Below, one piece after another: positions 48,742 through 57,634 of a DNA stretch of 64,000 bases. The stretch's first letter is position 1; each line of letters begins with the position of its first letter. Source of the stretch: Marinobacter pelagius (GTDB lineage: Bacteria; Pseudomonadota; Gammaproteobacteria; Pseudomonadales; Oleiphilaceae). The notes under the pieces are model-generated. The model was not told the DNA's origin, ran no database searches, and worked only from the letters and a program-made list of their open reading frames with translations. The position numbers were made by a program, and so were the translations under genes. Where the stretch lies: assembly GCF_900114925.1 (NCBI RefSeq), contig NZ_FOUR01000010.1:55093-119092 (forward strand). Reading direction: 5' to 3'.

Positions 48742-49251
48742 CTAAAAATCATCGGTCGAGGTGAACATGCCAACCCGGAGGTCCTTGGCGGTGTAGATTT
48801 CCCGGCCATCCACTTCCATCCGGCCATCGGCAATCGCCATGGTCAGCTTGCGCCGGATCACACGCTTGAGATCCAGACGGTAGGTTACCTTTTTGGCGGT
48901 GGGCAGCACCTGGCCGGTAAATTTCACTTCACCGGAGCCGAGCGCGCGCCCTTTGCCTTCGCCGCCACCCCAGGCCAGGAAGAACCCGACCAGTTGCCAC
49001 ATGGCATCGAGGCCCAGGCAGCCGGGCATGACGGGATCATCAACAAAGTGAACCTTGAAGAACCAGAGGTCCGGGTTGATGTCCAGTTCGGCAACGACAC
49101 TGCCCTTGCCATACAGGCCATCGTCGTCGGCGATGTGAGTGATGCGGTCGAACATCAGCATCTGGTCAATGGGCAGGCGCATGTTGCCGGGGAACAGGTC
49201 GCCATGGCCACACTTGATCAGGTCTTCTTTGTCAAAATGATCCGGGTTCAT
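48742..49251 (-). CDS. fabA: 3-hydroxydecanoyl-ACP dehydratase/isomerase
   Basis: FabA introduces the double bond in unsaturated fatty acid synthesis. The 169-residue product has the catalytic His in [14 protein letters not shown] and the second acidic residue in Gly-Leu-Asp-Ala-Met-Trp-Gln. Length is normal. I see no clear FabR- or FadR-type palindrome in the 228 bases upstream. Confidence 0.97.
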   Translation of the reverse strand: MNPDHFDKEDLIKCGHGDLFPGNMRLPIDQMLMFDRITHIADDDGLYGKGSVVAELDINPDLWFFKVHFVDDPVMPGCLGLDAMWQLVGFFLAWGGGEGKGRALGSGEVKFTGQVLPTAKKVTYRLDLKRVIRRKLTMAIADGRMEVDGREIYTAKDLRVGMFTSTDDF

Positions 49252-49479
49252 AGTGCCAGTGTCTCAGTTACAAAATGATTTACTCATACTTTAGCGCCTA
49301 TTCCGGCCGGTGCTATTGACCTTTAGTGGATGATTGTCGGTTGATTGTGTGAATTCGGGGTGCCAAAGCCCGGGCAAGGGTCAATTGACAGTCATCAAAG
49401 ATCCTATGCCGGCGCTTTGCTAGCCTGATCCGAACCTGAATCTGGAATCGTCATTAAACGGGATTCCCCGGAGGTATCT

Positions 49480-50001
49480 ATGAATGGCGAAGAACTGGCA
49501 ATCGAGGGCGATCTGGCGCTGCAGGGTGACCGGGTCGAGATTCAACTGGAACGGCAGATTGAGCATTCGCCGGTACGGGTGTGGGAGATGTTGACCGATT
49601 CCGTGCACCTGGCTCGCTGGCTGGCGCCGGGCGTTATCGAGCAGCGGGCCGGTGGCAGGGTACAGCTGGAGTTCGGCAATAGCGGAACACCCATCGACTG
49701 TCACATCCGGGCCTGTGAGCCACCACGTCTGCTGGCCTATTCCTGGAGTGCGGGTGACGACCCGGAGCGGCCACTGACCTGGAAACTTGATCCGCTCGAG
49801 TCCGGTGAGGCAACCCGGCTCCGGCTGACACTGTCCCTGCCCAATGACGATCTGGTGCCCATCGCCTGCGCCGGCTGGGATGCGCACCTGGAAATGCTGA
49901 TGGCCGCCCTTGAGGGTATCAGCATCCACTTTCCCGCCGACCGGTTCCGGCAAGCCCGCGCGGTCTTTTCCGAGTTGGCAAAAGAAAAGCTGGCTGCCTG
50001 A
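49480..50001 (+). CDS. SRPBCC/AHSA1-type protein
   Basis: The 173-residue product has the AHSA1/SRPBCC fold pattern: an Arg-Gln-Ile-x-His-Ser-Pro-Val-Arg-Val-Trp start (about residues 24-34), Trp-Leu-Ala-Pro-Gly, Leu-Leu-Ala-Tyr-Ser-Trp and a long C-terminal helix. Such proteins bind small hydrophobic ligands or act in stress responses. GGAGG lies about 8 bases before ATG 49480. Its 3' end overlaps a terminator hairpin. Confidence 0.8.
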   Translation: MNGEELAIEGDLALQGDRVEIQLERQIEHSPVRVWEMLTDSVHLARWLAPGVIEQRAGGRVQLEFGNSGTPIDCHIRACEPPRLLAYSWSAGDDPERPLTWKLDPLESGEATRLRLTLSLPNDDLVPIACAGWDAHLEMLMAALEGISIHFPADRFRQARAVFSELAKEKLAA

Positions 50002-50019
50002 GTGGCAGCCAGCTTTATT
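49988..50019. terminator. Bidirectional terminator
   Basis: AGCTGGCTGCC and GGCAGCCAGCT make an 11-bp perfect stem with a 5-base loop. T-rich tracts on both strands suit it to end both the SRPBCC gene and convergent nnrS. Confidence 0.85.
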
Positions 50020-50033
50020 ACTCCCTTCCTGAT

Positions 50034-51218
50034 TTACCCTTCCTTTCCGTCCGGCCGTGGTGAAGCCAGTACCCCGGTGTAGCGGATCAAAAACAGCCCG
50101 AATGCCACGAACCACAACACGGTGCTGCTGCCGATGCCCGGGTGCCAGGGAATGATGTCCAGGGCCGTGAGTACCCGGATCAGCGCCGCCAGATGAATGG
50201 CAACGAAGGCCAGCACCATGCCCCGGGGCAGTACCAGCGGGCGACCGGTATGGCCCAGGGAAACCCGGGCGATCACGCCGAGGATCAGACAGCTGACAGC
50301 CCCGGTGCCGGCGGCGTGGCTCCAGGCATTGGACGGCCATCCGGCCAGCAGGGTGCCGGCCAGCAACGCCAGCGCCACCGGAACCCAGAGAATGGACAGG
50401 TGCAGGATCCACAGCAGCGGTTCCTTGCGGACCAGCCAGCCCTTCCAGCCGGCCAGTCGTACCAGCATCAGGGTTGCGGCAACGATGGCGAGCAATCCAC
50501 TCAGGGTGTGCCAGCCGGTGACCAGGGTCGCCATCAGCAGGATCATGGAGAACAGGGTGGCCATGTCCAGCGCGGGTATCATGCGGATTCCGGAGGCATC
50601 GAGGCCGCGCTGGCGCAACCAGCCACCGGAAAAGGCCGGGGTGATGCGCCCGCCGATGATACTGATCAGCGCCATGGCCATGATCAGGGCACCGTAGCTG
50701 TACGTCATGTCCAGGCGCAGTACAAACCCGATCTGCATCAGCCAGAGCAGGCCCAGAACCACCAGGATCATCAGTTGCCGCTTCTGCCGGGCATGCCAGA
50801 CGCGCCAGCCCGCATCAATCATGACCAAAGGCAGGAACGCCAGGTTGACCGTATGCACCAGCCAGTCCGGCAGACCACCACCGAAGGCGAGCAGCAAGCG
50901 ACCGGCGAGCCAGACGCCCCAGAGGGCCGCCAGTCTGGCGCCATGGGTCCGGTTGGTGCCGGTCCAGACGCAGACCGCGGTCAGCAAAAAGCCGGCAATG
51001 GCCGCACTCAGGAACCCGAACAACATTTCGTGCTGGTGCCAGAACAGGCCGGGCATGGCCAGGGGCAGGTTCAGCACACCGGTCAACTGCATGACCCACA
51101 CCGGAACCACCAGCAGGGCCAGCAGGGCCATGGACAGGAAGAAGATGCGGAACGGATAGCTGAACAGCTGGCGGATGCTGGCTGCATTCGTGGTCGCCGA
51201 GGTCGGGATTGCCTGCAT
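50034..51218 (-). CDS. nnrS: NnrS family heme-copper membrane protein
   Basis: The 394-residue protein has about 12 membrane helices and the NnrS pattern with His-Gln-His-Glu-Met-Leu-Phe-Gly-Phe near residue 65, Gly-Gly-Arg-Ile-Thr-Pro-Ala-Phe-Ser and Ser-His-Ala-Ala-Gly-Thr-Gly-Ala. NnrS proteins are linked to nitric oxide resistance and denitrification. A second NnrS-type gene lies at 59483. An AT-rich palindrome lies 18 bases upstream of its start. Confidence 0.9.
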   Translation of the reverse strand: MQAIPTSATTNAASIRQLFSYPFRIFFLSMALLALLVVPVWVMQLTGVLNLPLAMPGLFWHQHEMLFGFLSAAIAGFLLTAVCVWTGTNRTHGARLAALWGVWLAGRLLLAFGGGLPDWLVHTVNLAFLPLVMIDAGWRVWHARQKRQLMILVVLGLLWLMQIGFVLRLDMTYSYGALIMAMALISIIGGRITPAFSGGWLRQRGLDASGIRMIPALDMATLFSMILLMATLVTGWHTLSGLLAIVAATLMLVRLAGWKGWLVRKEPLLWILHLSILWVPVALALLAGTLLAGWPSNAWSHAAGTGAVSCLILGVIARVSLGHTGRPLVLPRGMVLAFVAIHLAALIRVLTALDIIPWHPGIGSSTVLWFVAFGLFLIRYTGVLASPRPDGKEG

Positions 51219-51235
51219 GGCGGGCCTCCATTAAT

Positions 51236-51256
51236 ACATATATTTATATTATATGT
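51236..51256. promoter_or_regulatory. AT-rich palindrome in the nnrS/sirB2-like divergent gap
   Basis: ACATATA and TATATGT form a perfect 7-bp inverted repeat spaced by 7 bases. It lies in an AT-rich segment, unlike the GC-rich surroundings, 18 bases before nnrS. NsrR-type sites are AT-rich palindromes of similar size, but the match is loose, so the regulator is unknown. Confidence 0.35.
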
Positions 51257-51344
51257 TATTGCCTTGTGCCGGAAATGACCATACCCCCAACCGGGTATCT
51301 TTGCGTACAATGCCTCTATCACATTGATTCAGAATGGAAGTCTT

Positions 51345-51722
51345 ATGAGTGCTTACCTGATCTTGAAACACCTGCACATGACTACAGCGTATATCACGGT
51401 GGTGCTGTTTGCCCTGAGGTTGCTGATGGATGCCGTTGGCCGACCGGAATGGCGGCGTACGCCGCTGCGCTGGATTCCCCACGCCAACGACACCGTACTG
51501 CTGGTGGCGGCCATCAGCCTGCTGTTCGTGACACCCTGGATGCCCTTCGTCCATGGCTGGCTGACGGCCAAGATCTTCCTGCTGATCGGCTACATCGTGG
51601 CCGGCATCTTTGCCCTGAAAACCACCCTGGGCACCCCGACCCGGGTAGTGGCGGCCATTCTGGCGTTTGTACAGATTGGCGCCATTTTCCATCTGGCCAT
51701 GACCAAGCCGGTATTCAGCTGA
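51345..51722 (+). CDS. SirB2 family membrane protein
   Basis: The 125-residue protein has four predicted membrane helices. It starts Tyr-Leu-Ile-Leu-Lys-His-Leu-His-Met-Thr-Thr with the conserved His pair of SirB2 (residues about 9 and 11), and has Ile-Pro-His-Ala-Asn-Asp-Thr-Val-Leu in the middle. ATG 51345 with GGAAG upstream is the start. Its function is unknown. It is convergent with the ion channel gene with no spacer. Confidence 0.88.
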   Translation: MSAYLILKHLHMTTAYITVVLFALRLLMDAVGRPEWRRTPLRWIPHANDTVLLVAAISLLFVTPWMPFVHGWLTAKIFLLIGYIVAGIFALKTTLGTPTRVVAAILAFVQIGAIFHLAMTKPVFS

Positions 51723-52544
51723 TCAGCGCCGCTCCGAGATCGTCCGGGTCAGCTCCTGCAACTGCGCCTGCACTGACTGGAGCTGGCGGGCGATCTCATC
51801 CCGTTCGTCGTGGGCCTTCTGGGCCTGCTTGGCATTCTGCTCCTCGCTCATGACTTCCAGGATGGCGCCGATCATCATGTTCAGGAACACGAACGCCGTC
51901 AGGAAGATGAAGGTGAGGTAGTACAGCCAGCTGAGCGGGTACTGCTCCATGGTGGCGTACATCACATCAGTCCAGTCCTCGAACGTCGCGACCCGGAACA
52001 GGGTGAGCATGGCAATCGCGACGTCCCCCCACAGCTCCTTGTCCACATCCGCGAAGAACAGGGCGCCCATAGCCGCGTAAATGTAGAAGATGATGAACAT
52101 CAGCAGGGCGATGTAGCCCATGCGTGGGATCGCCTTGAGCAGGGAGTTGATCAGGAACCGGAGCTCCGGCACCACGGATACCAGGCGCAGGACCCGGAAC
52201 ACCCGCAGCAGTCGGCCCAGTAACACGGCCTCGGAATTGTCCAGGGGGATCAGGCTGCCGATCACCACGATGGTGTCGAACAGGTTCCAGCCATCAAACA
52301 GGAATCGGCGTTTGGTCGGGCAGGCGGCAAACCGGAACAGGATCTCGATCAGGAAGAATACGGTGATGGCGTTGTCCATCACGGTCAGACTCTGCTCCAC
52401 CAGCGGTGGCAGGTCATAGGTCTTGGCGCCGATGGTCAGGGCCGACAGGATGATGATGGCAATGACCGCGCCCTGAAAGATTCTGCTGGATTCGATCCGG
52501 CGCAGGGTGTTGAAACCGGCAACAGGACTCAATTCCGGGGACAT
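51723..52544 (-). CDS. Voltage-gated ion channel with Asp-rich filter (bacterial Nav type)
   Basis: The 273-residue six-helix channel subunit has four Arg in S4 (residues 111, 114, 117, 120). The pore reads Thr187-Phe-Glu189-Asp190-Trp191-Thr-Asp193. Sodium channels such as NavAb have Thr-Leu-Glu-Ser-Trp-Ser-Met here, while the engineered calcium-selective CavAb has Asp at 177, 178 and 181. This protein has acids at all three matching positions, so calcium permeability is plausible. A C-terminal coiled coil (about 233-270) rich in Gln/Glu should hold the tetramer. ATG 52544 is the likely start. Confidence 0.88.
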   Translation of the reverse strand: MSPELSPVAGFNTLRRIESSRIFQGAVIAIIILSALTIGAKTYDLPPLVEQSLTVMDNAITVFFLIEILFRFAACPTKRRFLFDGWNLFDTIVVIGSLIPLDNSEAVLLGRLLRVFRVLRLVSVVPELRFLINSLLKAIPRMGYIALLMFIIFYIYAAMGALFFADVDKELWGDVAIAMLTLFRVATFEDWTDVMYATMEQYPLSWLYYLTFIFLTAFVFLNMMIGAILEVMSEEQNAKQAQKAHDERDEIARQLQSVQAQLQELTRTISERR

Positions 52545-52633
52545 GCTGGAGCTCCGCGTATAGAAAACCGGCGCCAATTCTAATGGCTGGCGGGGGTTGG
52601 GGGTAGGGTATTTACCCTGATGTCACGTTTGGT

Positions 52634-53089
52634 TCAGGCCTGGCCGAGGATGATCTGCCATTCCGATTCGCTTACCGGCATCACCGATAGCCGATTGCCT
52701 TTGCGCACCAGGGGCAGATTCTCGAGGCCCGGAAGGGGCTTGAGTTCGTCCAGCGGAATCAGGCGGGGCAGTGTGCGGACATATTTCAGATCCACGGCGT
52801 CCCAGCGAGGGCTGTCCGGAGCGCTCTTCGGATCGTGATAGGGAGAGCGTTCGTCAAACTGGGTGGGGTCCGGATAGGCGCTTTTGACCACCTCCACTAT
52901 CCCCGCAACACCGATGTGTTTGCAGCTGGAGTGGTAGATGAAGACCTCATCCCCTTCTTTCATTTCCCGCAGGAAGTTCCTCGCCTGGTAATTCCGGACG
53001 CCGTCCCAGGGGATGGATTGCCGAGGTGCCCGGGCAAAATCCTCGATACCGCACTCGGAAGGTTCCGTTTTTACCAGCCACTTCGCCAT
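52634..53089 (-). CDS. EVE domain-containing protein
   Basis: The 151-residue product is a single EVE domain, related to PUA folds, which binds modified bases in DNA or RNA. It has Trp-Leu-Val-Lys-Thr-Glu-Pro at the N terminus, Trp-Asp-Gly-Val-Arg-Asn-Tyr-Gln-Ala-Arg-Asn and Phe-Ile-Tyr-His-Ser-Ser. Its partner is unknown. The start is ATG 53089. Confidence 0.93.
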   Translation of the reverse strand: MAKWLVKTEPSECGIEDFARAPRQSIPWDGVRNYQARNFLREMKEGDEVFIYHSSCKHIGVAGIVEVVKSAYPDPTQFDERSPYHDPKSAPDSPRWDAVDLKYVRTLPRLIPLDELKPLPGLENLPLVRKGNRLSVMPVSESEWQIILGQA

Positions 53090-53126
53090 GATGTCCTCAC
53101 TTGGTTAGCTGCCCCAGTATACCAGC

Positions 53127-53152
53127 AAAAAAAGCCCCCGGAGGCCGGGGGC
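53127..53152 (-). terminator. Rho-independent terminator downstream of narK
   Basis: On the minus strand GCCCCC and GGGGGC pair around a GC-rich loop and are followed by seven T. It ends the narK-type gene whose stop is at 53191. Confidence 0.85.
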
Positions 53153-53190
53153 GTACCGTTGCAAGCGAAGCTTGCCGGAGAGAACCCGTG

Positions 53191-54549
53191 TCAGTCCCGT
53201 TTCGGTGGAGTCTTGCCGACCGGAGGCTGGTGGTGCGGGCGGTTCAGCGGGTAGAACAGATGCGGCGTTGCCAGTTCCGGCAGGTCGGTCCGTTCCTCAT
53301 GGGCAGCCCACTCTTCCCGTTCCGCGGTGCGGATGGCGTAGTGCATCCAGGCCAGTGCGGCGGCCACGATCACGAACATCAGCATGAAACAGCTCTGCCA
53401 GATTCCGGTGATGTCGTTCAGGGCCCCGAAAGTCAGCGGCAGTATGAAGCCGCCCAGGCCCCCGATCATGCCGACAACTCCGCCAACCGCGCCGACGTGC
53501 ATGGGGTAATACACCGGGATGTGCTTGTACACCGCGGCCTTGCCCAGGGACATGAAGAAGCCGAGGGTGAAGATCAGCACGATGAACATTGGCAGGCTCA
53601 TGTCCAGGGTGAACCGGATATCACCCTCGATACCATGGACCACGTAATCCGTGGGCGGGTAGCTGAGCAGGAAAGTGCAGACGACCGAGGCGATGAAGGT
53701 CCAGTACATCACGCGCCGGGCGCCGAAGCGGTCAGACATCCAGCCGCCGAGGATGCGGAACAGGGAAGCGGGGATGGTATACAGCGCCGCGATCATGCCG
53801 GCGGTTTTGATATCCAGCCCGTAAACGCCGATCAGGTAGTGCGGCAGCCAGAGGGCCAGGGCCACGAAGGCGCCGAACACGAAAAAGTAGTAGAGGGCGA
53901 AGCGCCACACCCGCAGTTCCCTGAGCGGCTCCATCTGCTCCATGAAGGATTTGGCTTTCTCGCCGCCGCGCTCGGCGGCGAGCGGATCTTCCTTGGCGAG
54001 GATAATGAACACCACGCCCATGATGGCCAGCACCGTGGCATAGATCTGGGCGGTCTGCTCCCACCCGAAAGCCACCAGCAGGAAGGGCGCGCCGAAGTTG
54101 GTCACCGCAGAACCGACATTACCCGCACCGAAGATGCCCAGCGCGGTGCCCTGGCGTTCCTTCTCGAACCAGGCAGCGGTGTAGGCCACCCCGACGATGA
54201 AGGAGCCGCCAGCCAGGCCGACACCAAGGGCGCCAACCAGCAGCATCGGGTAGGTGGTGGCGAAGGTCAGCAGGTACACGCAGGCGGCCGTGGTGAGCAT
54301 CAGGATGCCGAATACCCAGCGCCCGCCGTAGCGGTCGGTCCAGATACCCAAGAATAACCGGCTGATGGAGCCGGTGAGGATCGGGGTGGCCATCAGCAGC
54401 CCGAGCTGGGTATCCGATAGCCCCAGGTCCTCGGCAATCCGGATCCCGATGATGGAAAAGATGGTCCACACCGCAAAACACAGGGTGAACGAGAAGGTCG
54501 AGAGACCCAGTGCACGGTACTGCTGTGGTCGTGTCGGAGTAGTGGTCAT
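53191..54549 (-). CDS. NarK-type nitrate/nitrite MFS transporter (first copy)
   Basis: The 452-residue MFS protein has 12 hydrophobic helices. Nitrate-signature-like glycine-rich stretches are in helix 5 (Gly-Ala-Gly-Asn-Val-Gly-Ser-Ala) and helix 11 (Gly-Val-Val-Gly-Met-Ile-Gly-Gly-Leu-Gly-Gly). The Arg in Ser-Arg-Leu-Phe-Leu-Gly is near the site of the conserved nitrate-binding Arg. ATG 54549 is preferred; the frame is open upstream to 54678. It is divergent from uspA. Direction of transport is not determined. Confidence 0.88.
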   Translation of the reverse strand: MTTTPTRPQQYRALGLSTFSFTLCFAVWTIFSIIGIRIAEDLGLSDTQLGLLMATPILTGSISRLFLGIWTDRYGGRWVFGILMLTTAACVYLLTFATTYPMLLVGALGVGLAGGSFIVGVAYTAAWFEKERQGTALGIFGAGNVGSAVTNFGAPFLLVAFGWEQTAQIYATVLAIMGVVFIILAKEDPLAAERGGEKAKSFMEQMEPLRELRVWRFALYYFFVFGAFVALALWLPHYLIGVYGLDIKTAGMIAALYTIPASLFRILGGWMSDRFGARRVMYWTFIASVVCTFLLSYPPTDYVVHGIEGDIRFTLDMSLPMFIVLIFTLGFFMSLGKAAVYKHIPVYYPMHVGAVGGVVGMIGGLGGFILPLTFGALNDITGIWQSCFMLMFVIVAAALAWMHYAIRTAEREEWAAHEERTDLPELATPHLFYPLNRPHHQPPVGKTPPKRD

Positions 54550-54723
54550 TGCTGCCCTCCATTCCAGCATTTGATGATGCTTTAACCATAACAAATACAG
54601 GGTTTTTTCATGCGGGGCATTGGAGGTACCTCCACATGGATGCAGTGGTGGTAGGAAAGCGACAGGTTTGGCCGGCAAGGGGATAGGTACTTGATTTCTC
54701 TCGTGGGGTACGCGCCAGAAGCG

Positions 54724-54737
54724 TTGACTTACGTCAA
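54724..54737 (+). promoter_or_regulatory. FNR/ANR-type box upstream of uspA
   Basis: TTGAC-TTAC-GTCAA is a perfect Crp/Fnr-family palindrome. Its centre is 97 bases before the uspA start. With class II geometry the start point would fall near 54772, and TAATGG at 54762-54767 is a fair -10 box. It could also affect the divergent narK. Confidence 0.6.
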
Positions 54738-54827
54738 TTATGGCGGGAATGGAAAGTGGGCTAATGGCTGACAGATGTCAATTGATGCCCCTTTCGGGGG
54801 CGCGGATACCTGCCTTCGGAGAAGCCC

Positions 54828-55289
54828 ATGAAGATCATGATTGCCTACGATGGTTCGCGTAATGCGCGGCTCGCGCTGGCGCAGACCATCACCATGTTTC
54901 GCGACCTCAAACCCCAGCTGACCCTGGTGGCTGTGGCGGAAAACCCTCGGGATATCACCTCGGGTAATGAAGACCTGTTCCAGCAGGAAGTCACCGAACT
55001 GAAGGATTACCTGAATGAGGCCATGGAGGTGTGCCAGAACGAGGACGTGGCCGCCGAGACCATGCTGCTCGAGGGTGACCCCCGCAAGATGCTGCTGTAC
55101 GCCGCCGAGAAAAAGATCCACCCGGACATGCTGGTTATCGCCCGCCACAGCCATGAGCCGGACGGCGGTTTCATTGCCCGCTCGCTTACCTATTTCGTGG
55201 ACGAACTGGATTACATGACTTTCGGCAGCGTGAGCTCGTTCCTCGCCCGCCGGATCCAGTGTCCGCTGCTGATTCTGCCCAGCCGTTGA
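54828..55289 (+). CDS. Universal stress protein (UspA family)
   Basis: The 153-residue product has one Usp domain: Ile-Ala-Tyr-Asp-Gly-Ser-Arg-Asn-Ala at the N terminus and Gly-Ser-Val-Ser-Ser-Phe-Leu-Ala-Arg near the C terminus. It lacks a full ATP-binding Gly-x2-Gly-x9-Gly motif, so it may not bind ATP. It is followed 45 bases later by a narK gene, and an FNR-type box lies upstream, as is common for anaerobically induced Usp proteins. Confidence 0.9.
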   Translation: MKIMIAYDGSRNARLALAQTITMFRDLKPQLTLVAVAENPRDITSGNEDLFQQEVTELKDYLNEAMEVCQNEDVAAETMLLEGDPRKMLLYAAEKKIHPDMLVIARHSHEPDGGFIARSLTYFVDELDYMTFGSVSSFLARRIQCPLLILPSR

Positions 55290-55334
55290 ACCGGCCAGTA
55301 ACGAGATTCCGTTTGATAGCCCGAGGAGGCTGAA

Positions 55335-56837
55335 ATGAAAGTCGCAGACGTCTTCCGCTTCAGGAACGCCGAGATCAAGGCGCTGCACCTGACCTGGATT
55401 GCATTCTTTATTACCTTTTACGTGTGGTTCAACATGGCGCCGTTGGCGTCCAGCATGCTCAAGAGTGTGGACTGGCTGACCACCGATGACCTTCGCCTGT
55501 TTGCCATCTGCAACGTGGCGCTGACCATTCCGGCCCGGATCGTGGTGGGCATGGCCCTGGACCGGTTCGGTCCCCGCCGGGTGTTCTCGGTACTGATGGT
55601 GCTGATGTCCATCCCGGCACTGTTCTTCGCTTTCGGTGACACCATGACCCAGCTGCTGGTCAGCCGCTTGGTGCTCAGCTCCATCGGCGCCAGCTTCGTG
55701 GTGGGTATCCACATGACCGCCATGTGGTTCAAGCCCAAGGACATCGGCTTCGCCGAAGGCTTCTACGCCGGCTGGGGCAACTTCGGTTCTGCCGCCGCCG
55801 CCATCTCCCTGCCTACCATCGCCCTGCACATGTATGGCGGTGAAGACGGCTGGCGCTGGGCCATTGCCCAGAGTGCCATTGTCATGGCGGCCTATGGCGT
55901 TTACTACTGGTTCGCCATCACCGACGGCCCGGTCGGCACCGTGCACCGCAAGCCCCGCAAGGCGGTGGCCCTGGAGGTGAGCACCTGGGGTGACATGGTC
56001 AAGCTGATTCTCTGGACCATTCCCCTGGTGGGCGTGCTGGCTATCCTGGTCTGGCGCATCCAGAACATGGGTTACCTCAGCACCACCGGTGCGGCCATCT
56101 GCTACGCGGTGATCTTTGCCATCGTCTGCTACCAGATCATCCAGATCCTGCGGGTCAACGTGCCCATCCTGAAAAAGGGTGTGCCAGAGGATGACAAGTA
56201 CCCGTTCAACAGTGTCGCGGCCCTGAACAGCACCTACTTCGCCAACTTCGGCGCAGAGCTGGCGGTGGTCTCCATGCTGCCCATGTTCTTCGAGGAAACC
56301 TGGAGCCTGAGCGCCACCGCAGCCGGCCTGATTGCCGCCTCCTTTGCCTTCGTGAACCTGGTGGCCCGTCCCATGGGTGGCCTGGTCTCCGACCGCATGG
56401 GTAATCGTCGCTTCGTAATGCTCAGCTACATGTTCGGTATCGCAGTCGGCTTCGCCATGATGGGCCTGATGAACTCCAGCTGGCCGCTGATTATTGCCGT
56501 CGGTATTACCGTGTTCACTTCCTTTTTCGTGCAGGGTGCCGAGGGAGCCACCTTTGGCATCATTCCCTCCATCAAGCGCCGGCTCACCGGCCAGATCTCC
56601 GGGATGGCGGGGGCCTACGGTAACGTTGGCGCGGTGGTCTATCTCACCATCTTCACCTTCGTCACCCCGACCCAGTTCTTCTACATCATCGCCGCCGGCG
56701 CCTTCATCAGCTGGGTGCTGTGCGTGATGTGGCTGAAGGAGCCGGAAAGCGGTTTCTCCGACGAATACCACGTCTCTTCCGTGGACCGCGAGATTGAGGA
56801 AGAGGAGCGTCTCCGGGCGGCAAGAGCGACTGGCTGA
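55335..56837 (+). CDS. NarK-type nitrate/nitrite MFS transporter (second copy)
   Basis: The 500-residue MFS protein has 12 membrane helices with Ala-Arg-Ile-Val-Val-Gly-Met-Ala-Leu-Asp-Arg in helix 2 and a Gly-Trp-Gly-Asn-Phe-Gly-Ser-Ala nitrate signature in helix 5. A second signature is in Gly-Ala-Tyr-Gly-Asn-Val-Gly-Ala in helix 11. A cytoplasmic loop with charged residues divides the halves. GAGGAGG lies 8 bases before ATG 55335. It likely shares a transcript with uspA and ends at a strong terminator. Confidence 0.9.
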   Translation: MKVADVFRFRNAEIKALHLTWIAFFITFYVWFNMAPLASSMLKSVDWLTTDDLRLFAICNVALTIPARIVVGMALDRFGPRRVFSVLMVLMSIPALFFAFGDTMTQLLVSRLVLSSIGASFVVGIHMTAMWFKPKDIGFAEGFYAGWGNFGSAAAAISLPTIALHMYGGEDGWRWAIAQSAIVMAAYGVYYWFAITDGPVGTVHRKPRKAVALEVSTWGDMVKLILWTIPLVGVLAILVWRIQNMGYLSTTGAAICYAVIFAIVCYQIIQILRVNVPILKKGVPEDDKYPFNSVAALNSTYFANFGAELAVVSMLPMFFEETWSLSATAAGLIAASFAFVNLVARPMGGLVSDRMGNRRFVMLSYMFGIAVGFAMMGLMNSSWPLIIAVGITVFTSFFVQGAEGATFGIIPSIKRRLTGQISGMAGAYGNVGAVVYLTIFTFVTPTQFFYIIAAGAFISWVLCVMWLKEPESGFSDEYHVSSVDREIEEEERLRAARATG

Positions 56838-56861
56838 TTCCGGATACTCGTTCCCGCATAC

Positions 56862-56894
56862 AACCCGCCGTGCATTATGCCGGCGGGTTTTTTT
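56862..56894 (+). terminator. Rho-independent terminator of uspA-narK
   Basis: AACCCGCCG and CGGCGGGTT form a stem around an AT-rich loop, followed by a T run. Confidence 0.88.
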
Positions 56895-56951
56895 GTATTC
56901 TTTTTCTGGCATGGCGCATGATTTGCTGGTCATCGGTTCAGGAGGTGCAGT

Positions 56952-57560
56952 GTGAGCGTGGTGGAACGTTGGTCCGGAGTCCTGGGAGGATTGGCGGCAG
57001 TGCTGGTGCTGGCGGCGCTCTGGTTGCTGTTTTTTGATGGCGAGGATTATGAGGCTCGTGATCTGCGCGGGCGCACGCCGATCATTGTTGCTGCGGAGGA
57101 AGGTGATCTGAAACGGGTCCGGTTACTGCTGGAGAAGGGGGTCAGGATCGATGCCGGAGATGACTGCAACTGGACAGCCATGATGCGTGCAGCGGCGGGC
57201 GGCCATCGCGAGATCATGGAGCTCCTGCTGGACGAGGGGGCTGACATAAACCACCTCGAGAAATCGGGTTATTCAGCCCTGATGGGGGCGGTCGTCAATA
57301 ACCGGCTGGAGACAGCCCGTGTGCTGGTCGAACGGGGTGCAGACCTGGATGTGCAGGAAACGGAGAGTGGCCAGTCAGCCTTGATGTGGGCAGTCAGAAA
57401 TCGTAATCCGGAGATGGTTCGGTTGTTGGTCGAGGCGGGCGCCGATACCACCCTTAGCAATGGTAAGGGGCAAACCGTTGAAGATCTTGCCAGGGCCATG
57501 GAAGCGGATACCAGTCAGCCCGTGGCGAGGATTCGGGAAGTGCTTGGGTGCAGCCCCTGA
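56952..57560 (+). CDS. Membrane-anchored ankyrin-repeat protein
   Basis: The 202-residue product starts with a GTG and has one N-terminal membrane helix (about 10-27) followed by four ankyrin repeats (about 32-190). The repeats show Gly-Arg-Thr-Pro-Ile-Ile-Val-Ala-Ala, Leu-Leu-Leu-Glu-Lys-Gly, Leu-Leu-Asp-Glu-Gly-Ala-Asp and Leu-Val-Glu-Ala-Gly-Ala-Asp. AGGAGG is 7 bases upstream. The protein should present the repeats on one face of the membrane for binding; the partner is unknown. Confidence 0.85.
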   Translation: MSVVERWSGVLGGLAAVLVLAALWLLFFDGEDYEARDLRGRTPIIVAAEEGDLKRVRLLLEKGVRIDAGDDCNWTAMMRAAAGGHREIMELLLDEGADINHLEKSGYSALMGAVVNNRLETARVLVERGADLDVQETESGQSALMWAVRNRNPEMVRLLVEAGADTTLSNGKGQTVEDLARAMEADTSQPVARIREVLGCSP

Positions 57561-57591
57561 TTCAATTTCTTTGCAGGATACTCCAACGAAA

Positions 57592-57613
57592 AGCGGCTCC
57601 CTTGGGAGCCGCT
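57592..57613. terminator. Bidirectional terminator
   Basis: AGCGGCTCCC and GGGAGCCGCT form a perfect 10-bp stem with a 2-base loop, in the gap between the convergent ankyrin gene and narK. T-rich tracts follow on both strands. Confidence 0.85.
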
Positions 57614-57634
57614 GGTTTTGATGGCTAGATGAAG

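Noticed and set aside
54738..56933. A 731-residue reading frame on the minus strand across uspA and narK
   Set aside because: It is the antisense shadow of two well-supported GC-rich genes; it has no family-like pattern and no ribosome site.
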